Both the position numbers and the translations under genes were made by a program. From positions 310,001-374,000 of the forward strand of contig CAKKRE010000016.1 of NCBI GenBank assembly GCA_919902505.1: a stretch of 64,000 bases of DNA, read 5' to 3'. This stretch comes from Nitrospiraceae bacterium. GTDB lineage: Bacteria; Nitrospirota; Nitrospiria; Nitrospirales; Nitrospiraceae. The notes beneath the pieces are model-generated. The model was not told the origin of the DNA and searched no databases. It worked only from the letters and a program-made list of their open reading frames with translations. Positions 1 to 9,029 of this stretch are shown one piece after another (the first letter of the stretch is position 1; each line of letters begins with the position of its first letter).

Positions 1-315
1 CAACATCGAAATCTGCACGCCGAGGAATCCTCCCATCGCCGCGCCAGCTCCCGCCCCAAACGAGACTTTTTCGAATCCCGCGACCAGCCACGCCAGCAAG
101 CCACCCAGAACTGTCCCGACTAAAATGCTGACCAGGAATCGACGCCCACCGAGAAAACCGACGACGGCACCAAGCGCCAACCCGAGACCGGAGGCCAGGG
201 GAATGGACGAGCCGCCCAAAATAGTCCCAATCAGGGCTCCGACGGTGCCCATGACGACCACTCCAAAGACGACGTCGAACCACGCCCTACGTGACGGTCG
301 GGTCATCGCTTCCAT
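1..315 (-). CDS. Small glycine-rich membrane protein (partial, runs off window start)
   Basis: An open frame of 105 codons starts at ATG 315 and is still open at base 1, so the C-terminus is missing. The visible protein has a short basic start (MEAMTRPSRRAW) followed by three or four hydrophobic stretches rich in Gly and small residues (GTVGALIGTILGGSS, GLALGAVVGFLGG, GTVLGGLLAWLVAGF, GAGAGAAMGGFLG). These look like glycine-zipper membrane helices. I do not recognise the family. It is the last visible gene of a minus-strand run that includes the bd-like oxidase and DUF3047 genes, 34 bp after the DUF3047 stop, so it is probably co-transcribed with them. Function unknown. Confidence 0.6.
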   Translation of the reverse strand, partial: MEAMTRPSRRAWFDVVFGVVVMGTVGALIGTILGGSSIPLASGLGLALGAVVGFLGGRRFLVSILVGTVLGGLLAWLVAGFEKVSFGAGAGAAMGGFLGVQISML

Positions 316-349
316 AGACGCCCCATCTGTCCGCGGGACAAGCATACAC

Positions 350-1012
350 TCACTTGGCCTGACTCACCGTGACCGCACCAAAATCGATCTCGACTCCAGG
401 GCCGGCAAACAGGGAGATGCCCCAGGCTTTTTCCGCCGGCTCATGCTTATGAATGCGCTTGAAGTCCTCGTACACATTCACGCGTTCTTCGACCCATTCC
501 CCGACCGGAAGCACGCCGCTCTGTACAACCAACTCAGATCCGCTGAACATCCCACCCTCCACGAACGTCCCCTCCGGCTTTCCGGCACTCCAGATGTATT
601 TCGTGAACACCGGAATAAACATCAGATCGGTATCCAACGAGGCATAGAGCGCCGCGATCGGCTCCGAACCGGTTGGGGCCTTATGGAGACGCCACCGCCA
701 GGTCAGTACGGGATAGGTCTTCGGATCCCAGTCGATTTTGCGTTTCTTTACACGCTGCCCCGCATCTTTGGCGGCGAGAAACTTCTTCCCGTCCTGCGAC
801 TGAATCCTATAAGCGTCACGCCCCTTCGCTTGGCTACGCTGGTTCTCATGCTGCCAATCGATCGGAAACCCATCCTGATCCGCCGACTGAAAATCCTCCA
901 GCACCAACACACCGGCCTCACCCGCATAGGCCGGGGCATCAGATCCCATCGCACCGCACAAGCCCACCACACCCCATAATCCGATCGCCGCAACAACCAT
1001 CCTCATAGCCAT
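350..1012 (-). CDS. DUF3047 family secreted protein
   Basis: A protein of about 220 residues with a cleavable signal peptide (hydrophobic VVAAIGLWGVVGLCGAM, then an Ala-rich cleavage region near APAYAGE). The mature part starts VLVLEDFQSADQDGFPIDW and carries the WRWR segment and the GMFSGSELVVQSG region I associate with DUF3047, a periplasmic family of unknown function. The chosen ATG at 1012 has a GAGGG ribosome site 8 nt upstream; ATG 1027 and TTG 1030 are alternative in-frame starts. The gene follows the bd-like oxidase gene by a short gap. Its product may be a periplasmic accessory of that membrane complex, which is inference from position. Confidence 0.75.
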   Translation of the reverse strand: MAMRMVVAAIGLWGVVGLCGAMGSDAPAYAGEAGVLVLEDFQSADQDGFPIDWQHENQRSQAKGRDAYRIQSQDGKKFLAAKDAGQRVKKRKIDWDPKTYPVLTWRWRLHKAPTGSEPIAALYASLDTDLMFIPVFTKYIWSAGKPEGTFVEGGMFSGSELVVQSGVLPVGEWVEERVNVYEDFKRIHKHEPAEKAWGISLFAGPGVEIDFGAVTVSQAK

Positions 1013-1035
1013 CTCACATTCCCTCATCAACGTCC

Positions 1036-2904
1036 CTATCCCTCATGAGACGGAGACGGCAGAAAGCCTGCCTCCTTCTCCGCACTCACATCTTCATGCA
1101 TCACCGGCTGCTGCCCGCGCTGACAGACCCAAAACAGGAAGAATACCGCCCCCCAAAACAGGGCCATGTTGATCGTGACCATTTTTGCCGCGAATCCAAG
1201 CGATGGCGTAAACGCCCAGGGGGACGTATCCGGCATCAACTCGTTGACGTGCCAGGCCAACCGGCCGGAAGAGCGGATATACCCCATCAACCCCATGACC
1301 CAGGTGAACGCGGCCGCTAATCCAAACAAGCCAACCATTCCGCGAACCGAAATCTGGCCCCACTGTACAGGACCGTGGATCGTGGCACCACGCAACATAC
1401 GCCGGTTCAGCAGCAAACCCAGCGTGACCACGAGCAATGTGGTGATGGCCTGCGGGCCGGACAGCCCTACGCGCAGACTGGCAGGAAGATAAAATCCATA
1501 GACCGATAGACCGATGATGTGCGCCGTTCCGAGGCCGAACAGAGCCCCCAGGATAACATTTCCTGCTTTGGCCCACGAGATCGTCATCGTCCGATTTGCG
1601 CGTCGATAAAAAATGTAACTCAAGGCGGTGATGCAGATCATCACGTTGACCGCGCCGTTCTTCGACGACATGACGCCGTAGTTTCCAATGACCGGATGCT
1701 GCGCCCCGCCCATGGCTTTGACTTCTGTCCCCGTCATCAAAATGGTGTGAGGCGTCAACCAGATAAACAGACAACCCGTCAGCGCAAGCAGGAGATACTG
1801 ATAGTAGGGCTGATAGCGCTCACCGCCGCGAATCCGTCCCATGCTCTGCCAGAGATAGTAATTCACGCCGAGAAAGAGCGCGCCGATCAGAAGCGCCTGC
1901 ACCACGAAGAGCCAGGTCAGCAACCCGCCCATCATCGTGACACCCATGCTTTGACTGTACGCATAGACGGAACGCATCAACCAATAACCGGCGAACGGCA
2001 TCGGCAACAAGGCGCAGACCGTCACAAACAAGAACACGTAGCCGACCCAATCGTAATACGCTCGCTCCTCCTGACTCTTGCCGGAAAAAAACCGATAACA
2101 GGCATAGGCCAGGACGACCGCGCCACCCGACATGATGTCCGCGAGGAATCGATGCAAGTTCAGGGGATTCCAGAGTGCCGAGCGGAGCAGATGCCAGGGA
2201 TTCCCCAAATACCGCCCCTGTCCGTCGACGCCGGAGGGCGCCATCATGAAGGCGGACCAGGCATTGGCCAATAACAACAGCGACGTGCCGAACACCACCG
2301 CAAGCACGCCAATCGACAGGTGGACCCACTTCGATCCCGGCGCTGCCAGACGATCCCAACTGTAGTAGTACGCGATCGTCAAAAATGTCGTCCCGACAAA
2401 CACGAGTGCGTACAGAGGCATCATGACCTTGAAGGTGCCTCCCATGTACTGCATGAAGCTGGGATACAGCGTGATAAACATCGTCAGCATCACGCTCCCC
2501 ACCGCTGCGGTCACGGAAAGCGCGAGCAGCGCCACCTTCAACAGATCTTGCGCCAACCCGTCATAACGCACGGCCATCGCGGGATTCCTCGCGACCAACC
2601 CTAGAAATTCCAAGAGGACGCAAAAGATCGGCAAGGCCAGGACGAACCCCCCGAAATACGTATGCTGCTGAATGATAAACCACATCAGCAACCGGCTATC
2701 GAGCGACCCGACTTGCGGATAGTGGTTCTCATTCGCCGTCGGCGCCGAAGGACCGTCCGGCACTCCGGGCGTATGGAAATACACATCTGTGGAGGGGTCG
2801 GCGGCCACCAGCGGTAGCGGACTCAGCAACAGAACGCTCGCAGCCACCAGCAACGCGCACAGCAACAACAGGATCATGGACGGAAGCGGAAGGCGTTTGA
2901 TCAT
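1036..2904 (-). CDS. Cytochrome bd-like oxidase subunit I (divergent)
   Basis: 622 residues with about 14 hydrophobic segments. An N-terminal signal-like helix and a periplasmic stretch come first, then a bd-type helix with a candidate haem-ligand His (QQHTYFGGFVLALP). Further signatures are LLLLANAWSAFM (compare NANSWM of CydA), LHRFLADIMSGG and PMPFAGYWLM. It is longer than typical CydA and has an extended C-terminal half. Divergent bd-like subunits are a known expansion in Nitrospira and have been proposed as terminal oxidases or quinol modules; the substrate is unproven. The start at 2904 overlaps the stop of the upstream membrane-protein gene (ATGA), so the two are translationally coupled. 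No CydB-like partner is obvious. Confidence 0.82.
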   Translation of the reverse strand: MIKRLPLPSMILLLLCALLVAASVLLLSPLPLVAADPSTDVYFHTPGVPDGPSAPTANENHYPQVGSLDSRLLMWFIIQQHTYFGGFVLALPIFCVLLEFLGLVARNPAMAVRYDGLAQDLLKVALLALSVTAAVGSVMLTMFITLYPSFMQYMGGTFKVMMPLYALVFVGTTFLTIAYYYSWDRLAAPGSKWVHLSIGVLAVVFGTSLLLLANAWSAFMMAPSGVDGQGRYLGNPWHLLRSALWNPLNLHRFLADIMSGGAVVLAYACYRFFSGKSQEERAYYDWVGYVFLFVTVCALLPMPFAGYWLMRSVYAYSQSMGVTMMGGLLTWLFVVQALLIGALFLGVNYYLWQSMGRIRGGERYQPYYQYLLLALTGCLFIWLTPHTILMTGTEVKAMGGAQHPVIGNYGVMSSKNGAVNVMICITALSYIFYRRANRTMTISWAKAGNVILGALFGLGTAHIIGLSVYGFYLPASLRVGLSGPQAITTLLVVTLGLLLNRRMLRGATIHGPVQWGQISVRGMVGLFGLAAAFTWVMGLMGYIRSSGRLAWHVNELMPDTSPWAFTPSLGFAAKMVTINMALFWGAVFFLFWVCQRGQQPVMHEDVSAEKEAGFLPSPSHEG

Positions 2905-4007
2905 GACGACGCTCTCTGGCTGTTCTTGTCAAAGACAGCCGCAGATCCACTCAATGCCGTACCAGCAATGGCTTCGCGGGACTTGCCGAGAATGCCCATG
3001 ACGAATGGGCAGCGCAACAAGGCGCTGGGCACTCCTCCAGACTGACGATTTTCGATATCCCGCCGATGTCCCAGGTAATAGCAGTACAGCGCCATCACGC
3101 CACCGACGAGGCCGGCGACGCCAGCGAAGAGTCCGGGTGAACTCATCGGCTGTTTCAACACATACAGACAACCGCCGACCAACACCAGATAGTAGGTCGA
3201 GGCGAAAGCCAGCCCGGGCCACCACCAAAACTTCATCAATTCACCCCAGCGGGTCGAGGACAATCCGGCCGTCCAGGGCCCCCCGTTTCCTTGCCCGGCG
3301 AAAAACGCCAAGAGGCCGACCGTTCCCGCCGCCATCGTCACGACAGCGCCTTGCGCCAACACGGCCATGTCACCGCTAACGAGCGCCGCCAGAAGCAGCG
3401 AGAGACTCACACAACTGACAACCCCTGCCGCCATCCACCTCGCCAGTGCCGGCGTCACTCGTACCAGCAGAGCACGAAGCCCCGCGCCATCAGGAAACGT
3501 GACGAACGGCCGCCCGCTGGCTTCAAGCCATCGCACATACCCGATCTCAAATGCATCGCGCGCGACCGCCGTACTGGGAATAATCATCGCCATCATGGCC
3601 GGGCCATCGGGATGCTTGGCATAGTCATATCCAACCAGCCAGAGTAGCGCCAGCACGAGCAGCGACAACTGCACGCCGTACACAAAACCGATCCAGGCTA
3701 GAATCCATCCGATACGCCGGGCTCCATCCGCGCTCACTAGTTGCGCAAACGGCACCCCTCGACCGACGCGATAGGCACAGATCGCCGTCACCAGCGACAC
3801 CAGGCCACTCAGGAGCAGCAGCGTCACCGGCTCTGCCAGCGACATGCCATGCTTCGCCGCCCGGTACACCGCAAACGCCACCAGCCCCGGGACAAACATG
3901 ACCAGGCGCTTTCTTGTTCGAACCGAATCTTCGGTGACGGCCAGCGTCAAACTGGGAAGGACTCGTAATGCCAATCGGTGCAACATGTTGTCAATCGCCA
4001 AGCACAA
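2901..4007 (-). CDS. Polytopic membrane protein, unknown family
   Basis: 368 residues with about eight hydrophobic helices (for example GLVAFAVYRAA, LLLLSGLVSLVTAICAY, ILAWIGFVYGVQLSLLVLAL, AGVAGLVGGVMALYCYYLG). I see no cofactor motif and no close family resemblance. The C-terminal tail is soluble and small-residue-rich. The stop overlaps the start of the bd-like oxidase gene by 4 nt, so the two products are probably made in fixed ratio and may sit in the same membrane complex. The start could also be Met8 (3986). The partner role is inference from coupling. Confidence 0.65.
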   Translation of the reverse strand: MCLAIDNMLHRLALRVLPSLTLAVTEDSVRTRKRLVMFVPGLVAFAVYRAAKHGMSLAEPVTLLLLSGLVSLVTAICAYRVGRGVPFAQLVSADGARRIGWILAWIGFVYGVQLSLLVLALLWLVGYDYAKHPDGPAMMAMIIPSTAVARDAFEIGYVRWLEASGRPFVTFPDGAGLRALLVRVTPALARWMAAGVVSCVSLSLLLAALVSGDMAVLAQGAVVTMAAGTVGLLAFFAGQGNGGPWTAGLSSTRWGELMKFWWWPGLAFASTYYLVLVGGCLYVLKQPMSSPGLFAGVAGLVGGVMALYCYYLGHRRDIENRQSGGVPSALLRCPFVMGILGKSREAIAGTALSGSAAVFDKNSQRASS

Positions 4008-4062
4008 TGATATGGGACGCGGGAGCGACGCCGTGGACTCCGCGCAAGAGCCGCCTTAGCAT

Positions 4063-4563
4063 TTACGCGTCATCGCGCTGAGCCGCCATGCCGAAATATC
4101 GCGCCTTCACTTCTTCCATCAGCGCGACGGTCACAGCGCGTTCACCACGATCCACCGCCGTTCGTTCCAACTCAACGCGCGCCATGGCCCGAACCGGCGC
4201 CGGCACATTGGCGAGACGCTGCTCTGCATCCGGGTCCCATGAGACCATATCGCCCGTTTTCGCCTGATCGATCAAATCGTAGGTAATCACCCGCTGCCGT
4301 CTGGCCCGGGCAAATCCTTCCACCAATTCACGCAGGACTGGAACGGCATAGGGCGGAACGCGATCCAGCCGATGCCGAGCATCATCAGTCCACATCAGAC
4401 GATCGACTAAGCCGTCAACCTGCCCCACCGGCACGTCGACCCCCACTACCCACTGGCAGGGCCGACACTCCGAGCGGACAAACCACGTGGGATCGCCCTC
4501 ACAGGAGATGCGCTCCTCAACACCCTCGGTATGCATCCATCCGCCACACCCGCACACAAGCAT
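4063..4563 (-). CDS. PCP_red-domain protein with N-terminal Cys cluster
   Basis: 166 residues. The N-terminus has Cys residues arranged like a metal site (VCGCGG, ISCEGD, SECRPCQW). Two tandem helical repeats follow: DARHRLDRVPPYAVPVLREL at about residues 60-105 and DAEQRLANVPAPVRAMARVE at about 110-160. Both match the proto-chlorophyllide reductase 57-kDa subunit domain (PCP_red), which also occurs in non-phototrophs next to redox genes. A reductase activity should not be assumed from the name. The gene lies between the DUF420 gene and the bd-like oxidase pair in one minus-strand run. A redox-sensing or metal-binding accessory role is plausible but inferred. Confidence 0.75.
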   Translation of the reverse strand: MLVCGCGGWMHTEGVEERISCEGDPTWFVRSECRPCQWVVGVDVPVGQVDGLVDRLMWTDDARHRLDRVPPYAVPVLRELVEGFARARRQRVITYDLIDQAKTGDMVSWDPDAEQRLANVPAPVRAMARVELERTAVDRGERAVTVALMEEVKARYFGMAAQRDDA

Positions 4564-4598
4564 ATCGACCCTCAGCGCTTCATCTCCACTCGACGTTC

Positions 4599-5315
4599 CT
4601 ACCCGATTTTCCCCGGATAGAGGACGTACAACATGGCATAGGTAAAGGTTCCAGTCAGAAAGAGGATGCAGTAGACGATCATGGTGAAACGGCCGAGGGC
4701 GCGGTGCCGCTGCCCGCCATCAGGCCAGATCCGTTGAATACCCATCTCCACGGCAAACACGATCGCGACCAGGGTGAGAAACCCGATATAGACCTCCAGC
4801 TTTCGCATGGAAAACCCGGCAGACATGACGCGTGTTCCGAATAACAGCATCACCACTGCCAGAAGCACCGCAAATATCAGGCTCACCTTCTTCCACGATG
4901 TCAGCAGCCGAGCTGCACTCAGCACCCGTGCGCCGCTCAGAAATTGCTGCGAACGGAACCCCAGCACAATCATGTACACGGCCATGACCAACCCGATGAT
5001 CACCAGAATGATATGGATTGTCAGGACGGGGATGAACACGTAGTCGTACAGGGCCTGAGAGCCGCCGAACCCTTCTTTGCCTTCGAAGGCCAACACACCC
5101 AACTGCCGGAACAGATAGTACGCGGTGAAGAATCCGACCATGGTCACCATCCCGCCCAACATGAGCCAGTGATGGTGATGTCCACGATGCTGCTTAGCCT
5201 GCAACCATCCGATGATGAAGAGGCCGGTAAACAGCGTGGCCATCAACTGACTGAGATCGGCCCCCATCGTGGCATGGGTGCCGAAGAATCCAGGCTGACG
5301 CAAAAAATCAAACAT
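4599..5315 (-). CDS. DUF420-like membrane protein
   Basis: 238 residues with six or seven hydrophobic helices and several His residues at helix ends, including the HRGHHHHWLML cluster near residue 45 and IHIILVIIG. The pattern (MATLFTGLFIIGW, then LGGMVTMVGFFTAYYLFR, then YDYVFIPVLTIHIIL) matches the DUF420 family, whose members often accompany haem-copper or bd-type oxidases and haem-handling genes. The clustered His residues could bind haem or copper. It is 11 bp downstream of the methyltransferase gene and 35 bp upstream of the PCP_red gene, so it belongs to the same operon as the bd-like oxidase. Confidence 0.75.
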   Translation of the reverse strand: MFDFLRQPGFFGTHATMGADLSQLMATLFTGLFIIGWLQAKQHRGHHHHWLMLGGMVTMVGFFTAYYLFRQLGVLAFEGKEGFGGSQALYDYVFIPVLTIHIILVIIGLVMAVYMIVLGFRSQQFLSGARVLSAARLLTSWKKVSLIFAVLLAVVMLLFGTRVMSAGFSMRKLEVYIGFLTLVAIVFAVEMGIQRIWPDGGQRHRALGRFTMIVYCILFLTGTFTYAMLYVLYPGKIG

Positions 5316-5326
5316 GGTACATCTTC

Positions 5327-6316
5327 TTACCCGGCACTATGTCTGACACCCTGCACCACCGCCGTCCGCTCGATTTCCTCAACCGAGACATAGCCCCCAT
5401 CGTGCATCCACTGCATAGCTTCTGCGGTGCGGTAGCAGGCGCCTTGTTCAGTATTGACGAGAATATGGACGGCAAACGCCGCCGTCCAGGCAGGGCTCGT
5501 ACCCGAGGCATCCAAGAACCGGTCTTTGATGATCAAGCGCCCACCGGGAGTCAGGTGGCTATAGATTTTCTTCACCAGCGCGGCATTGGTTGCCAGATCC
5601 TGATAGTGAAGGATATCGGACATCAACACCACGTCATAGGGACCACCCAACGAATCGCGGTTAAAGTCACCGGCCTTCAGGGAAATCCTGCCCTCAAGCC
5701 CCGCGTCCTTCACGGTCCGCTCGGTCAACGGGAGCGTCGTCTGCAGATCGAAGACCGTCGCCGAAAGTTGCGGGTATACCTGGCAAAACGCAATGGCATT
5801 GGTCCCGGCCCCACCCCCGAGATCGAGCATCGTCCGTGCCTGACCGAGCGCAAGGCGTTTCGCCAAATCTGGGCCACTTTGCTGCCCGATCCGATGCAAG
5901 ACGGACAACACATTGGCGCCCAGCGCGGGATCCGTCTCGAAGACATGTTGGGACACCGGCGATCGGCCTGTTTTCACGGCCTCCTCCAGCTTGCCCCAAT
6001 TGCCCCATTCGGCATCATGCAACAGCAGCAAGTGCCCGATATATTGCGGCCCGTGCTTGACGAGATGCGTCGTGGCTACCGGCGTGTTGGCATAGAGATC
6101 GCCGGTCTTCGACAGAAGCCTGATCGCCACCAGCGCATTCAGGAGCAGCTCCAGCGCCCGCACGTCGGCACCGAGTTTTTCGGCCGCTTCAGAGGCGGTA
6201 CGGCCTCGTCCATCCAGCGCCGAAAAGACGTCTAACTTCACGGCTGTCAAAAGAATTTTCGTTTCCCAGTAGTACCCTAACTGGAACACTTCGGCGAGAG
6301 ACAATTCACGAGGCAC
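5327..6316 (-). CDS. SAM-dependent O-methyltransferase (dimerisation domain + class I MTase)
   Basis: 329 residues. The N-terminal part (about 1-95) is a winged-helix dimerisation domain as in acetylserotonin or hydroxyneurosporene O-methyltransferases (SLAEVFQLGYYWETKILLTA). The C-terminal part is a class I methyltransferase with the SAM-binding LDLGGGAGTNAI motif near residue 165, an acidic strand end (ATVFDLQTTL), and DVVLMSDILHYQD and LIIKDRFLD. The small-molecule substrate is unknown; methylation of a quinone or tetrapyrrole would suit the neighbours but is speculation. It appears to be the first gene of the minus-strand operon that ends with the bd-like oxidase and DUF3047 genes. Confidence 0.8.
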   Translation of the reverse strand: MPRELSLAEVFQLGYYWETKILLTAVKLDVFSALDGRGRTASEAAEKLGADVRALELLLNALVAIRLLSKTGDLYANTPVATTHLVKHGPQYIGHLLLLHDAEWGNWGKLEEAVKTGRSPVSQHVFETDPALGANVLSVLHRIGQQSGPDLAKRLALGQARTMLDLGGGAGTNAIAFCQVYPQLSATVFDLQTTLPLTERTVKDAGLEGRISLKAGDFNRDSLGGPYDVVLMSDILHYQDLATNAALVKKIYSHLTPGGRLIIKDRFLDASGTSPAWTAAFAVHILVNTEQGACYRTAEAMQWMHDGGYVSVEEIERTAVVQGVRHSAG

Positions 6317-6524
6317 AGATCACCCACTCAGATAATGTGGTGTTGAAATTTGGCATCTTACCCAGTTCAGAAAGGGAAACGCAAGGCGAGTGGCGGGCAG
6401 GGAACACCCGCCGAAAACCAATACCGATGCGGATTGGCTGGATGGATGATACGGATGAAATCGATGGACTCAGAGGCAGGAAACACCTGATGTAACGAAG
6501 AGAAAGATCGCTCGCGGTGCGACA

Positions 6525-6564
6525 CAAACAAAAGGGGCAGTGGCCCGATGTGAACCACTGCCCC
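6525..6564 (-). terminator. Rho-independent terminator after the 6600 cupredoxin gene
   Basis: A 10-bp perfect stem (GGGGCAGTGG / CCACTGCCCC, arms 6534-6543 and 6555-6564) with an 11-nt loop. Read on the minus strand it is followed by TTTTGTTTG. It lies 35 bp after the cupredoxin stop codon. Confidence 0.85.
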
Positions 6565-6599
6565 TCAGTCAGCGGGCTATCCCGCCGTTGAAAACAAGA

Positions 6600-7397
6600 C
6601 TACTTGATCTCGGCCTTCAACGTGGCCGATCCACCCTCTGCAACCTCGACTTCGAATTCATTCAGCTTGCCCCTGCCGACAAACGGGTGCCACACCACCA
6701 CTTTGTGCTTTCCGGCAGGAACGCCCTGAATCTCGAACGATCCATCATCCTTCACCACTGCATGGTACGGATTCCAGACAGGGAGGAAGAAGGACTGCAT
6801 GAACTCGTGCTGGTCGCACTGCAAACGATAGAAGCCCAGCTTTTCCGCGCCGCCCTTGAATGAAACGGGCTTCTCCAACTTGTCACCCTTCTTGGCCAGA
6901 CCGATATTGAAACCGGTGGCCGAGCTGGAGCCCTTCACCACGAAGCTGTGCGGGTTGTGAAGCACACCCAGCACTGACTTGGGATCATCGGGGTCGGCAT
7001 CGCGATTCTCGGTACGGAAATTCTTCGTATTGACCACCACACCGCTAAAGGGCAAGAATTCGCAGAATTCCGCGACCGTGTCCGTGCCCTTGAATCCGTC
7101 CACGAATGCCTGGTCCTCGATATCGACCACGGAGACGACGGCGCCCTTCAGACCGCCATCCTTGCCGACTTCAATGGTCTTGAGGAAGCGCTTGTCGCCA
7201 TCCATGAGGCTCTTGTTCGGGTTCTTCGGACAGAACTTCGGGTTCGGGAACTTGGCAAAAGAGAATTCCTTCTGCTCGGCCTTCCCGGCGTAGGTTACTT
7301 TCCCTGCAATCGTGCCTCCGGCAAACGAGGCGAGGGGCGCAGCCAAAAATGCCGCGGCCGCAACGCCGAATACTACTTTCATCGCACCCTTCTTCAT
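6600..7397 (-). CDS. Secreted cupredoxin-like protein with carboxypeptidase-regulatory-like tail
   Basis: 265 residues with a clear signal peptide (MKKGAMKVVFGVAAAAFLAAPLASFAGG). A type-1 copper ligand set is visible: His in LHNPHSFVVKG and the cluster CDQHEFM near residue 192, which is Cys-X2-His-X2-Met with amicyanin-like spacing. The C-terminal 60 residues (DDGSFEIQGVPAGKHKVVVW) form a carboxypeptidase-regulatory/SpaA-like beta domain. Such proteins are often auto-annotated as methylamine utilisation proteins. Its own promoter (7548-7577), an AAGGAGG ribosome site and a strong terminator suggest a separate, well-expressed unit. An electron-carrier role between the copper oxidase and the respiratory chain is inferred. 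Confidence 0.8.
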   Translation of the reverse strand: MKKGAMKVVFGVAAAAFLAAPLASFAGGTIAGKVTYAGKAEQKEFSFAKFPNPKFCPKNPNKSLMDGDKRFLKTIEVGKDGGLKGAVVSVVDIEDQAFVDGFKGTDTVAEFCEFLPFSGVVVNTKNFRTENRDADPDDPKSVLGVLHNPHSFVVKGSSSATGFNIGLAKKGDKLEKPVSFKGGAEKLGFYRLQCDQHEFMQSFFLPVWNPYHAVVKDDGSFEIQGVPAGKHKVVVWHPFVGRGKLNEFEVEVAEGGSATLKAEIK

Positions 7398-7547
7398 GTC
7401 ACTGCCTCCTTGTAATGAACATTAACCGAACGACCACACCGTCACCACTCAATCAGAAGGGGCCGGTGACTATTGTCCCCTCATCATAACAATCTCGATC
7501 AATTGACGTGGCTCCACGTCGACTACGCTTAGGCCTCTGAACATTTC

Positions 7548-7577
7548 TCTATACTGGAATCATACTCACACTGTCAA
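7548..7577 (-). promoter_or_regulatory. Sigma-70-type promoter for the 6600 cupredoxin gene
   Basis: On the minus strand TTGACA (7577-7572), an 18-nt spacer and TATAGA (7553-7548) form a near-consensus promoter. The predicted start near 7541 gives a leader of roughly 145 nt before ATG 7397. Confidence 0.55.
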
Positions 7578-7602
7578 CTTGAAATCCAGCCGCCAAAGCC
7601 TC

Positions 7603-9000
7603 TTACGATTTCGCGCGATTAGGTGATGGTTTCGCATGATTGAGAATGCGCGCAATCGACCCACCCACGGTGGCCCGAACGGCATCATCTTCATCATGCA
7701 AGGCCAACTTCAACATCGGCAATATCTCCGCCTCTCCAATCTGCCCGAGCGCCCTGGCCGCGGCGATCCGAGGGCGCGGAATCGGATCCTTCAGCATGCC
7801 GGAAAGAAACTCAATCGCGGCCTTCATATTGGCGCCATGCGCCCTCCCTGCTGCCTTGCTGGCTGCGGAGCGGGTTCCGGGATCATGATTTTGCGCCAAT
7901 TCGTACAGTGCCTCTCCAACGGATTCAAACGGTTCCTCGACCCGTAACAGCGCCGACACAACTGCCGCCTTGACCACCGGGTTCGGATCAGCCAGCGCCT
8001 TCCTCAGGGCAACCAGTGAATCTTTCACGCCTAATTCGCCCAGACTGATCGCCGCCGACGTTTTCACGGCTGGAATTTTATCCTCCAGCGCATGCTCCAG
8101 CGCAGGGATCCCCTGCACCTTCCCAAGGTCCCCCAAGGCTGAAGCGGCGGCCCCGCGCACAGATGGCTGCGTATTGGTGATTGCCTCCAGTAGAACCGAC
8201 AGTCCGCGCGCGTCCTTCAACTCCCCCACCATCCGCAGCGCTGTGGCGCGCTCTTCCGGATTCGGGGCGGAGGCGGCCTTCAGTATCGTATCCCACATCG
8301 CCGTCTGCCCGGTATGGTACAACGCTCCCGCCGCCGCGAGCCGCACCGCCGGCTGTTCGTCCTTCAAAGCTTTCTCAAGTAGCGGGATCACCGAGCGGTC
8401 ACCGCTCTTCCCCAGCACCTTCAGGACAGTCGCCTTGACCAGCCCGGCCTGATCTTCCAAGGCATTACGCAAGCGCGGCGAACGACGCCCCGCCTCCAGC
8501 TTCCCCAGAGCTTCTGCCGCCAAGGCGCGCACCAGTCCGGATCCGTCACTGAGTCCATCCTCCAGTGCGGGAATCATCTCCGGGGCATCCACATCTTTCA
8601 GCGCCGTGTAGGCCGCGCCGCGCATCTGCTCTCGCATGTCTTTCAGGAGCACATACACAAACCCCAACGCCACTTCTTTCAGCAGCGCCCGGTCCTCCTG
8701 CTTCAAGTCCTGCTCGAGACGCTCGTACTCGACTAATGCGTCCTTGGGCTTTCCTAAAAAAATCAATGAACGAGTCTTGAGCCGCCGGGCATCCGGTTGA
8801 GGCCCCTGCTCTTTGGTCACTTGCTCGACGAGATCGAGGGCCTCCTGATACTGCTTCTTGTCGAATGCCGCCTGCGCCTCCTTCAGCGAGCGTGCGGACG
8901 CGGCCGACGGCCAGAGGCACAAGAGCACTCCGGACACAACCGCGACGGTTATCCATCCACTTACGTTTCCAAGCCAACACGACTTACTGTGCAATGCCAT
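7603..9000 (-). CDS. Secreted TPR + HEAT-repeat protein
   Basis: 465 residues. The start has an N-terminal hydrophobic segment (VSGWITVAVVSGVLLCLWPSAASA) that looks like a signal peptide. About 80 residues of TPR-like helices follow (AQAAFDKKQYQEALDLVEQV). From about residue 120 to the end there are at least eight HEAT/PBS-lyase-type repeats of about 31 residues with the pattern AxxALGxLGxxxxxPxLxxAL. This is a protein-binding scaffold with no catalytic site visible. It is the last gene of the copper-protein operon, 29 bp after the lipoprotein-carrier-like gene. A role in assembling periplasmic cuproproteins is only inference. Confidence 0.85.
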   Translation of the reverse strand: MALHSKSCWLGNVSGWITVAVVSGVLLCLWPSAASARSLKEAQAAFDKKQYQEALDLVEQVTKEQGPQPDARRLKTRSLIFLGKPKDALVEYERLEQDLKQEDRALLKEVALGFVYVLLKDMREQMRGAAYTALKDVDAPEMIPALEDGLSDGSGLVRALAAEALGKLEAGRRSPRLRNALEDQAGLVKATVLKVLGKSGDRSVIPLLEKALKDEQPAVRLAAAGALYHTGQTAMWDTILKAASAPNPEERATALRMVGELKDARGLSVLLEAITNTQPSVRGAAASALGDLGKVQGIPALEHALEDKIPAVKTSAAISLGELGVKDSLVALRKALADPNPVVKAAVVSALLRVEEPFESVGEALYELAQNHDPGTRSAASKAAGRAHGANMKAAIEFLSGMLKDPIPRPRIAAARALGQIGEAEILPMLKLALHDEDDAVRATVGGSIARILNHAKPSPNRAKS

Positions 9001-9029
9001 GCAATCCCTTCCTGGCCCTACGCCGAAGC